DNA of 22,072 bases. Origin: Pelargonium nanum (Eukaryota; Streptophyta; Magnoliopsida; Geraniales; Geraniaceae). Both the position numbers and the translations under genes were made by a program. The stretch is taken from positions 1 through 22,072 of the forward strand of contig JAYMTF010001649.1 in assembly GCA_036897485.1 (NCBI GenBank), written 5' to 3'. The notes under the pieces are model-generated. The model made no database searches and had not been told where the DNA came from. It was given only the letters and a program-made list of their open reading frames with translations. Position 1 is the first letter of the stretch, and each line of letters begins with the position of its first letter. Shown here piece by piece: positions 1-8,132 of the stretch.

Positions 1-226
1 AGGGCAACATTTTGAGTTCTTGCCATTTGGTGCTGGTAGAAGAGGGTGTCCTGGTATGTCTTTGGGTGTTGCCAATGTAGAGCTTTCACTTGCAAATCTG
101 TTGTACAGTTTTGATTGGAAATTGCCTGATGGGATGAAGGAGGAAGATATCAGCATGGAAGAACGGGCTGGCATTTCTGTCTCAATGAAAATACCTCTCA
201 AGCTCGTACCAGTCAAATACATGTAA
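1..226 (+). CDS. Cytochrome P450, CYP71-like, C-terminal fragment (5' end outside window)
   Basis: This is the last ~74 codons of an A-type plant P450; the reading frame enters at base 2 and ends at the TAA at 224-226. The sequence shows the haem-binding loop [11 protein letters not shown] (pattern FxxGxRxCxG, with the cysteine as axial haem thiolate), followed by the L-helix stretch [17 protein letters not shown] and the C-terminal strand LVPVKYM. P450s of this family are ER-anchored monooxygenases that take electrons from NADPH-P450 reductase; the substrate cannot be read from this piece. It closely resembles the end of the complete P450 at 1318-3143 (shared [11 protein letters not shown] and the xMEE motif), so the two are probably tandem duplicates. 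The end is intact: no stop or frameshift is visible. The family call is secure, but whether the full gene works is unknown because most of it lies outside the window. Confidence 0.93.
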   Translation, partial: GQHFEFLPFGAGRRGCPGMSLGVANVELSLANLLYSFDWKLPDGMKEEDISMEERAGISVSMKIPLKLVPVKYM

Positions 227-736
227 CTGGATACATAAACCTGGTCAACAAGTATGCTTGTTTGAAATAGAGGAATTGTAACATTATTGAACAATGGTGC
301 TTATTAATGTCTTTTTATCCGTTTATTCTGTAACACTGCTGGAAATTTTTAGCTTGCTGCTCTGCTCTGCTTGTGAGCATTCTATGTTTATATGACAAGA
401 AAAAGAAAGCTTAAGAAAGATGTAAACATATGTGTTAGAGAGAAAACTGAAAGCTTAAAATGCTGCTAATCATATGTTGAATGTTTTTGGAAGGAAGGAT
501 ACCGCCAAGTTGTGGTTGGACCCTCTCTTCAGTTTTTGGCAGTATACAATAACTGTTCAGAAAATTATAGGCTTTGTTTTCATTCTAACAGAATTATTGG
601 CCTCATATACGAGTGCCCAAAAATTGAATACTTATCTTAGGCAAATACCATTCATAAAACAGAAAATGTTGTGTAAAAGAAGTAATCTGTCGACTATAAT
701 TTAGAATTCCAATGAATACCCAACAATTTTTTACTT
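227..736. other. Spacer downstream of the partial P450, no gene seen
   Basis: AT-rich sequence that must contain the 3'UTR of the left P450. The open frames here (for example 474-704) are short, show no family resemblance and have no supporting splice sites. No structural RNA or transposon ends were recognised. Confidence 0.6.
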
Positions 737-835
737 CAACTAGGTGCCCTGCCTCATCGCTCCCTCTGGCGTCTCTCCAAGAAACATGGACCTGTCATGT
801 TTCTTCAACTAGGCGTTCGCACGGCCCCTCTCCAA
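737..835 (+). pseudogene. Decayed P450 first-exon fragment
   Basis: From 737 the forward frame reads LGALPHRSLWRLSKKHGP and then VMFLQLG, which matches the region after the proline-rich hinge of the complete P450 at about 1459-1535. A run of 39 bases (about 772-810) is identical to 1494-1532 of that gene. After about 815 the resemblance fades (a possible QISS match near 836 is uncertain). There is no start codon or membrane anchor upstream and no downstream exon, so this is a relic, not a gene. It lies between two P450 genes, which fits unequal crossing-over or partial duplication in a tandem cluster. Confidence 0.85.
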
Positions 836-1145
836 ATTTCCAGTTTAATAGTTACTTCCCTGGTTTATTTTGCCATTTTTGCGAGATGGCAATTAACATT
901 ATGCGGATGAATTGTAATATTGTTGTGTCCTTGCAAAATTGCCTATCTATAGAAACTTGAAGTCTCTCAAATTCAACTGTGTAGAATGCTCAAAGCACAT
1001 GCTATATAACTTGAGAAAAGAACAACAATGATCAGCATATAGCATGTTCCAATGAGAGAAATGGACAAAAAAGAGACAGAATCATGCACATACATTACCT
1101 TATGACACATGTCATGTATCTCTTCATGTGGAACCATAAACATCT

Positions 1146-1187
1146 GCCACATTTATACATCGTTTTGCCACATTTATATATCGTTTT
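1146..1187. repeat. Two-copy 21-bp tandem duplication in the P450 upstream region
   Basis: The unit GCCACATTTATACATCGTTTT at 1146-1166 is repeated at 1167-1187 with one mismatch (TATACAT against TATATAT). It lies about 130-170 bases before the ATG of the complete P450, so it is in or near its promoter or leader. No known function was recognised. Confidence 0.85.
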
Positions 1188-1317
1188 GCTGTCCACAATA
1201 GTGTCTTCTATTTACATCTAAAATTAATCAAGGAATAGCGGTGGTACTCAACACTGTATTGTATAGTTACCTCCACAAACTGCCTTGTAATTTGACCCTG
1301 ATTCAGAAAAAGCTACA

Positions 1318-3143
1318 ATGATTCTCTACGTACCACCAATCTGGCTTCTCCTCCTGCTGTTCTCTACACTGCTTCTGATCACAAAACTAAAGAGACCAAA
1401 CAAGAAACTTCCTCCTGGCCCTCACAGCCTCCCAATTATCGGAAACTTGCACCAACTTGGTGCACTACCTCATCGCTCTCTGTTCCATCTCTCCAAGAAA
1501 CATGGACCTGTCATGTTTCTTCAACTTGGCAGTGTCCCAACTGTTGTAATCTCCTCCGCCGACGCCGCCAGTGAGGCCTTGAAGGACCATGATCTTGACT
1601 GCTGCACCAGACCTCCTTTAGTTGGTCCTGGAAGACTTTCATATAACTATCTCGACATTAGCTTCTCGCCTTATGGCCATCATTGGAGGGAAATGCGAAA
1701 ACTAGGTGTTCTTCAGCTCTTCAGCGCAAAGAAGCTCAAAGAGTTTCAGCATATTAGAGAAGAGGAGGTTTTTTCTTTAGTAAATTCTATCACACAATTG
1801 TCGTCTTTTGCTACTCCTGTTGATCTTACCGAGAAGTCCTTTTTCCTTACTGCTAGTGTTGTTTTCAAGACTGCTTTTGGGAAAACCTGTGATGAGACTG
1901 AGTTTAGAAATACTAAATTACAAGTGGTTGTAGAGGCCATGAGCATGTTGGGAGACTTCCCTGCATCTGATTTCTTTCCGTATGTGGGTTGCATTATTGA
2001 CAGGCTCACCGGTCTGCACAAAAGGCGCGAAAAGAGCTTCCATGAACTGGACAAGATCTTCCAGCATCTCATTGATGAACATATCGATCCTGCCAGGAAC
2101 AAACAAGAGCTAGAGGACATTGTTGATGTGCTGCTAAGAGTAGAGAGAGAACAGTTTAAACTTGGTGCAGCTCAATTCTCTAAGGATCATATCAAGGCAA
2201 TTCTTATGGTAACTGTTTTATTTCTACTATGATATTCTTTTTCTATCCAATCCTCTTCTTGCTATATATCAAGAGAGCGTATTAGCGCATGCCGCCGCTT
2301 TACATGTAAAAACATGTTAGACAGAGTTCATCTTCTGCTTTTTGGGCCCCTTTGGTTTTCAGGGGTGGGGTAGTGTGTCCCATCTTGTGTTAGTTGTGAT
2401 GGATGGCTAGGATTCAATTTCAAGGGTGCATGTACATGTATGGTGATTGCATGCATGAATCATTTCTCATATATCAAATTAACATGCTCCTTGTTATATA
2501 TGAATCCTAGGATATATTCTTGGCTGGAGTAGACACTGGTGCAGTTACCATAGTCTGGGCAATGGCAGAGCTGGCAAGGAACCCAAGAATTATGATGAAA
2601 GCACAACATGAAGTTAGAAGCTACATTGGTAAAGAAGGAAAGGTCACTGAAAGTGACATTGATATGCTCAAGTACCTTAAGATGATAGTGAAAGAGACTC
2701 TGAGAGTGCATCCTGCAGTTCCATTTCTACTTCCAAGAGAAGCCTTGTGTCATTTCAAGCTCAATGGTTATGATGTTTATCCGAAAACCCGGATCCAAGT
2801 CAATGCTTGGGCGATTGGACGAGATCCTGATCACTGGAGCGACCCAGAGGAATTCGTTCCAGAGAGGTTCTCAGATAACCCCATTGACTTTAAAGGGCAG
2901 GACTTCGAGTTCATACCGTTTGGCGCAGGTCGGAGAATGTGTCCAGGGATGACTATGGGAACAGCCATTGTGGAGCTTGCACTAGCAAATCTCTTGTACT
3001 GCTTTGATTGGAAGCTCCCTGATGGGATGAAGGAGACTGATCTCGACATGGAAGAGGAATTCGGTCTTTCGTTACCTAAGAAAACAGCTCTCATTTTGGT
3101 TCCAATCAAATACCAATGGCCATCAGAAAATCTCATGAGCTAA
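1318..3143 (+). CDS. Cytochrome P450 monooxygenase, CYP71 family (complete, two exons)
   Basis: Exons 1318-2208 and 2511-3143, joined in phase 0 across a 302-base GT..AG intron at the usual A-type P450 position, give 507 aa, the normal length. Residues 1-~23 are a hydrophobic ER anchor; KKLPPGP (29-35) is the proline-rich hinge; WREMR (123-127) is the C-helix haem-propionate motif; AGVDTG (302-307) is the oxygen-activating I-helix; KETLR (358-362) is the ExxR motif; PERF is at 414-417; PFGAGRRMCPG carries the haem-ligand Cys441. Every core motif is present, so it looks functional. The I-helix has Gly307 where many P450s have Thr/Ser, a variant I recall from CYP71B-type enzymes. It is expected to oxidise a specialised metabolite at the ER with P450 reductase; the substrate cannot be inferred. 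Its neighbours are a second P450 and a P450 relic. Family call secure, subfamily (CYP71B-like) tentative. Confidence 0.94.
2342..2405. mobile_element. Possible MITE terminal fragment in the P450 intron
   Basis: The motif GGGCCCCTTTGGTTTTCAG near 2344 resembles the terminal-repeat start (GGGCCCGTTTGGTT-like) of hAT/Harbinger-type plant MITEs, and it is followed by G/T-rich sequence. I found no matching right end or target-site duplication, so this may be a truncated copy or a chance match. Confidence 0.3.
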
Positions 3144-3164
3144 GTAGCTATGTGAAGTATGTAA

Positions 3165-3170
3165 AATAAA
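3165..3170 (+). terminator. Candidate poly(A) signal of the complete P450
   Basis: A perfect AATAAA lies 21 bases after the TAA stop codon. It is the only canonical signal close behind this gene. The spacing is short, so the real cleavage site may use another element further on. Confidence 0.45.
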
Positions 3171-3393
3171 TGGCTGAGACCATACCAACCATGAATAAGC
3201 TCATTTTATCTGCATCATTTATATTGCAGACTATACATTTAGTAAGACATGAAGAAAAATATTGCTCGGAAATAAATCAAATGGCAAAACTCGAATAGAG
3301 AAACTAGAAGTAAACTATATGATACAACTGATTCATCAGCAAAAGTTCCATTCATCTGGTATATAAAAAGACAGGTAAAAAATAATGTATAAT

Positions 3394-5938
3394 TTAAAGA
3401 AAGGGTTCAGAAAGCTCCATCTCATTTGAACCCTGTTGTTCTGTACTGTTAGACTTGTGCACTGCAATTAAACCAATCCTAAGCCACTGCCATGGCCAGC
3501 ATATGTATCTAGGTCGCCCATTTCGACTCCTCGAATCTTCCCTGCTTTCAAACTCTTCGAGCTGACGAGTTAGTTCCTCTACTTTATCTCTTAACCTTGT
3601 TGTTCTCGTGTCTTGCAACCTCAACGATTTCTCAGCTGCGTCTCTCGCTTCCATGGCAGCAGTTGCTGTCTCTTCTTTGAATCTAAGCTTCTTCTCTGCC
3701 TCCAAGATGGCTTGCTTCGCCTCTTCAAGTTCCTGCCTCAGTGCTGCTAACTGCACAAGCACAACAAAACCATCATGATCATATTATGGATATTTAACCA
3801 ACACAAAAAGATAAACATACCCAACAACAAGAACCGTTAAATCCACTTTCAGAACCTATATCCATGCACCATTAAGCATGAATCATACAACACTGACAGA
3901 ATGCTTATGATTGATAATCCACAAGAAATATGCTTTCAAAATATTACAAGCAATTACTTCAACAACTTTTAGAAGTATAATTCCTTGAAATAGTTTCCTG
4001 ATTTGAATAGCATATTCAAGCACATGTGAAAATGTCAAGGTCAATATGAAATTCAGGCAAACTTAGTGAATTTACCTGCACCAAAAACTCTCGTTCAACG
4101 GCTCTGCCAGCAGCAGCTTCTTCTTCTGCTGCTACTTTCCATCTTCTGATCTCTTCTTCGGCAACAGCAATGTCCATCATAAGCCCTTCCACCTGCAACT
4201 TGTTTGTGGAGCATATCAATACGTGATGCGAACAAAGACTCATAAAGAAAGACAAGCCTCGCCAGATAAACTATAGCGTACAAATTGTTTCTCATACTGA
4301 AATTGACTAATAAATAATTGGCATTGAACCAAAACAATGGACTTACATTTTCATTTGCCATTCTTTCCTTCTCTTCCAGCTCCTCTACCCGATTCTTTCT
4401 ATGGTTAAGTTCTTTGGCTTGAGCCTCTACATGCTCTCTAAGTAAATTTGACTCTACTCTTTAATTCAGTGGAACAATGTGTATTCAAAAAAATGACAAC
4501 AACCTAGTCAGTAGGTTTCAAATTGCAAACTGGCACAACAGAGTGGGAACGACACGAGTACCTCAATTCCTCCGCTGAATGCTGCAAATCAATAATCTCA
4601 ATCTGCGACGTCTTGACAATATTCTCCAAAGCACCTGCCTATGTACCACATATAATTATCTCAACTGACAAATAACAGTTTCAAACATATAAATGAATCA
4701 TGCTTCAACAGCAAACACTAAGAAACACTTACCAAAGTGTACATCTCATCCTCTGTCTTGTGTGCATTCTCTTTATCAACTGCTCTTAATCCATTACTCA
4801 TCCTATAAGATGGACCCGATATCATCCTCTTCGACAGTGCACCTCTAAGTAAACATCCAATCTGTTCTTTCTCCTTAACCAATTGAGAAACTGTTTCATT
4901 TAAACTCTTTACTTCGCGGCCCTTCCTATCTACTAAACCCCTAGTCTTCTGAAAAAGAATTCTAGTCAGTTCATAAATGAATTCCATCCCCGCCAAGCAG
5001 GCGCGAATATTCTTCTCCGTGTCTGTTTCTTGTTGGAGAAACAAAGACTTAGAAAACTCGGAATGATCTACATTCTTCGCATCAACTATCTCGATTACAC
5101 TGTATATCTGGTCATGAATTTTCGACGCATAATTCAACTGATCAATCAGTAAATTCTTGTGAGTTTCCATCTTTGTTTCTAAATACGCCAACCGATCAGT
5201 AAGTTTCTCCTTTTCAGCTATGGCTTTCTCAAAACTCTCAATAACAGAATTCTTCTTCTCAACCTCATCCCTCAACCCACATATGCTAGCTTCAAGCTGA
5301 GAAACCTCAATGGCAATCTCGTAATTCCTCTGTTCCATCTGTTCTCTAGCTTCATTCCTTGACTTGGAGATGCTATTGATCTGGTGAACAAGCTCCTCAA
5401 CCATATCATTTGTCCTCTTAATCACTCCGTAAGCTACCGCCGGCAAGCCGGAGTATTTCTGAGACCTAGGCAATTCTCCGGCAGAGAAGTTCTGGAAGTT
5501 TCTCAACTTTTCCGATATCTTCTCTATCCCTCTCTCAAGCATATGAGCAGAGCTCTCTATCTCCGATCGCAACCCATCCCTAGCTCTCGCCGATTCTTCG
5601 AATCGCCTCGCAAACTCGTCCCTCTCCTTCAACGCCTCTTCCCTAACCCTACTAGCTTCGGCCAGCTCCGCGGAGAGCTTCTGGTTCGATCGAATCGCCT
5701 CGTCACGCGCCTTCATTGCCTCGTGAATTAAGACCTTTAACCGGTGGAAATTCCCTTGCAGCTCCGATTTCGAATCCTCCGCCTTCTCGCGCGCTCGCCG
5801 CTCGCGATCGAGCTCGGCGAGAAGCTCCCGGAACCTCTCCGGCGACAGGTCGTCCGCATTGCTCTTGATGACAATAGGTACCGGCTCATCGTCCTCGACG
5901 TCGCTGAGTAAAGCGTCATCGTCGCCGGCAATCGCCAT
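3394..5938 (-). CDS. Plant coiled-coil protein of unknown function (622 aa, five exons)
   Basis: Exons on the minus strand, in gene order: 5938-4733, 4638-4562, 4458-4347, 4192-4076, 3750-3394. All have GT..AG borders and frame is kept throughout. The ATG at 5938 sits in a good plant context (CCGATGGCG). An acidic N-terminus (DDDALLSDVEDDEP, residues 6-19) is followed by almost continuous heptad-like, E/K/R-rich coiled coil, broken near residues 155-170 by a G/P-containing stretch. A basic patch (SRSRNGRPRY) leads into the aromatic segment ICWPWQWLRIGLIAV (~587-601), and the tail is polar. I remember similar uncharacterised plant proteins ending in a CWPWQWL-type motif, but no established function, so none is given. 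Golgin-like, cytoskeletal or nuclear-envelope roles are all possible. The gene converges with the P450 (250 bases between stop codons) and diverges from the RGLG gene. Exon 3 has two usable acceptors (see findings). Confidence 0.9.
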
Positions 5939-5997
5939 CGGAATTAATTAACGACTATTGATCAATGAGATACAAATTCGCTAACATTTCAACTTAA

Positions 5998-6165
5998 CTA
6001 GAATCAAATCGCCGATAAAAAAAAAAAAAAAACTAGAATCAAATCGACTAGAAATTGGATTTGTAATTCTAGTTCAAAAACTTCAGAGAAAAAAATTGAA
6101 AATGTACATGAAATTTTAAGTAGAAATTAAAGTATCTTAATTAATTTAAGCTAATAATTGCTAAC
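5998..6165 (-). other. Probable 5'UTR intron of the coiled-coil gene
   Basis: On the minus strand a donor CCTCAG|GTTAGC (GT at 6165-6164) and an acceptor GATTCTAG (AG at 5999-5998) bracket this stretch upstream of the ATG at 5938. A long T tract (poly-A on the plus strand, about 6018-6034) sits just before the acceptor as a polypyrimidine tract would. Inferred from splice signals only. A near-copy of the 16 bases AACTAGAATCAAATCG occurs on both sides of the tract. Confidence 0.4.
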
Positions 6166-6275
6166 CTGAGGTTTAGTTTTGTTTCTTATAATAGTGACAA
6201 ATATACTGAAGAAGCTTCAGTCTCTCCGTCGGATCTTGTACGGAACGGAACAATTAAAAGAAACATAAGTCAATG

Positions 6276-6297
6276 TGACGTTTTATTTTTTTATATA
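6276..6297 (-). promoter_or_regulatory. Candidate core promoter of the coiled-coil gene
   Basis: Read on the minus strand, TATATAAA (6297-6290) could be a TATA box placing transcription start near 6260, about 320 bases before the ATG. A TGACGT element (bZIP/TGA-type core, plus strand 6276-6281) lies beside it. No transcript evidence is available. Confidence 0.4.
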
Positions 6298-6515
6298 ATG
6301 AAATTGGACTCCTAATTCATGTTTTACAGTAAAAACAGTAAACAGATTAGAAATACAAAATTAGCAGGAATCTCGGGTGGAGATCACTATGAATTACCCT
6401 CTAAGCAGATTTCAGGTACTATTTTTTTTATGAGGTTTTTGTCCTTGTTCTACTTTTTAGTCAACTAGATTTTGAAAAAAAATCTAGAATTATTTTTTTA
6501 TATATATATAAAGGT

Positions 6516-6523
6516 CACGTGGC
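6516..6523. promoter_or_regulatory. G-box/ABRE-like element CACGTGGC
   Basis: A perfect CACGTGGC, the classic bZIP (ABF-type) and bHLH target core, in the divergent spacer between the coiled-coil and RGLG genes. Either gene could use it. Its sequence is certain; its function is inferred. Confidence 0.5.
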
Positions 6524-6752
6524 GCTTAGAATGGGTAAATTTTTAAATAAGACAATTATATAATTAATGAATCAAAATTGATGTGATGATCATGTTATTT
6601 AATTATATAATTATGCTTCAAATTAGTTCTATAAGTAAATTTGGCTAATTCAAAATAGTATAAAGTAAGTATTATTTCAAAAAAATAGTATAAGGTAAGT
6701 ATGAGACCAAATTAAAAAAAATAACATTTTCCATTAATTTACAGAATAGAAA

Positions 6753-6872
6753 GCCCAAATGAGTTATTTTCTGTTGGACTCTAGCCCAAATGAGAGTATT
6801 GAGAAAGCCCACATAAACCCACAAACGAGCCCAACTTTGATTCTTTCGTTTTAGGCGCCGTTGAAAAGCCCA
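6753..6872. promoter_or_regulatory. Cluster of five GCCCA (site-II-like) motifs
   Basis: GCCCA occurs at 6753-6757, 6784-6788, 6807-6811, 6829-6833 and 6868-6872, all in the same orientation within 120 bases. In plants this core (TGGGC on the other strand) is part of site-II elements bound by TCP factors and typical of promoters of growth-related housekeeping genes. The cluster lies about 230-350 bases before the RGLG TATA box. Confidence 0.5.
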
Positions 6873-6910
6873 ATTCACTAGTCATTGGGTTTTAATGGAC
6901 CCTACCTACC

Positions 6911-6935
6911 GACGTGGCTATTCAAGACACGTGTC
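6911..6935. promoter_or_regulatory. Paired ACGT elements: GACGTGGC and palindromic GACACGTGTC
   Basis: GACGTGGC at 6911-6918 and the 10-bp perfect palindrome GACACGTGTC at 6926-6935 (a G-box with flanks) lie 8 bases apart, about 170 bases before the RGLG TATA box. Two close ACGT cores are the arrangement expected of an ABA-responsive complex. This suits the downstream gene, since RGLG ligases act in drought and ABA signalling in Arabidopsis. Function is inferred. Confidence 0.55.
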
Positions 6936-7103
6936 AAATCTTGACTTTATCAAGTTAATGTGATTTAGTGTACAAATCTATCAGATTTACACTAAAACTG
7001 TATGATTAGTTTAGTCGTAATAAACTGACACGTACGCACCAACTCACACAAACTGTCATGAACTCGTCTCCGACCTTTACTCAATCTCTCGCTCAAAACA
7101 TTT

Positions 7104-7111
7104 TATAAATA
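7104..7111 (+). promoter_or_regulatory. Candidate TATA box of the RGLG gene
   Basis: TATAAATA in a locally A/T-rich stretch, placing transcription start near 7135-7140. It fits a leader whose first exon runs to about 7232. Confidence 0.5.
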
Positions 7112-7217
7112 AATAATAATAACAAAAACAATCGAGCAAGCGCCGAAAATCGATTTTCTGGGCTCACAAAACTTCTCATTTCTCAGAAACCATTCCCAGA
7201 GCTCTCTGGGATTGACA

Positions 7218-7232
7218 ATGGTGAATCTGTAG
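7218..7232 (+). promoter_or_regulatory. Minimal upstream ORF (4 codons) in the RGLG leader
   Basis: ATG GTG AAT CTG TAG in the presumed first leader exon. It ends exactly at the candidate splice donor. If the leader model is right, scanning ribosomes meet this uORF first. Confidence 0.4.
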
Positions 7233-7996
7233 GTAGTAGGTGAAGCCGTTGACAGTGAACTGGTAGACTATTATCTGATTATCACGATCATATTTTTTAT
7301 TAGTTTTTTTAAAATTATTTAATTGTCTGGATTAAAATAAATATCCTAGATTCCCTGGAATTGATTGTCACAATTTATTATAGTACTAGTTGGTTGCAGC
7401 AGATAAGATCATGGCCCTAAATTTCTGGCTTTATTTTTGTCGATTTTAGCATTTCTGGGTATTGTGTTGTTCACTTCACATTTCGTCATCTACTCTCTTT
7501 TTTCAGTGTATTTATGGAATTGGAACAGATAATCAGGTGTTGGGGTTGACTACGTATTTTCAAGCTTGGTTAATCTGTTTCTTGTGCGTGAAGTCACATG
7601 TAAATTCTTATCTATAATATGATTGTGTCGTAGAATTTGCTTATCCCTTTTAATCATTTGAACTGATTGAGGCGTGGCTTTGCCTTAGGGTTTCGTGAAG
7701 CATTTTGTGATTTTTTTTTTCAAGATTGTATAGGTAGGGTTGGTGCACAAGTAATTGCTTATCTGTTGTTTTGGTCTCTTGAATCAGAATTTACAATCTA
7801 GGAGCCGTTTTGTTGTGTTTTGCCGTTTGATTTTTGCATTTTTGAGTTGCCAAGCAACTTCACATTTTTAATTGTGTAATTTGAGCTGGCTATTGCGTTA
7901 TTTGTTTAAATAGGTAAACCATTTTTGTGTTTTGAGTGCTTTGTGGGGGTCTTCTGTGGAGAACGGTTTCATTTTCGTTGTACTTTTAATTTGCAG
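7233..7996 (+). other. Probable 5'UTR intron of the RGLG gene
   Basis: A donor CTGTAG|GTAGTAG at 7233 and an acceptor AATTTGCAG ending at 7996 enclose T-rich, intron-like sequence about 760 bases long. A second donor candidate (TAGTAG|GTGAAG) lies a few bases downstream. First introns in the leader are common in plant genes of this kind. No gene or RNA is seen inside. Confidence 0.45.
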
Positions 7997-8002
7997 GTGA
8001 AG

Positions 8003-8011
8003 ATGCTATAG
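8003..8011 (+). promoter_or_regulatory. Minimal upstream ORF ATG CTA TAG in the RGLG leader
   Basis: A two-codon uORF just after the presumed leader splice acceptor and about 120 bases before the main ATG at 8133. No further ATG is seen between it and the main start. Confidence 0.4.
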
Positions 8012-8132
8012 AAATTGGGAACATTTCTTCTTCTTTTTCGGGTTGTTTTGGTGTGAATTGCTTTCGAGGCAGAGGGAGATTGTGTTTTTTCTATTTATTT
8101 TTGAAGTTCTTTGAGATTATTTTGTTGGTGAA

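Noticed and set aside
474-704. 76-codon frame after the left P450, considered as a missing P450 exon
   Set aside because: None of the P450 motifs or the expected exon borders occur in it.
1746-2120. Long minus-strand frame inside P450 exon 1
   Set aside because: It is the antisense shadow of an intact P450 exon with all expected motifs on the plus strand.
5384-5731. Plus-strand frame of 115 codons opposite the coiled-coil exon
   Set aside because: Antisense shadow of a long coiled-coil exon; composition follows from complementing Glu/Lys codons.
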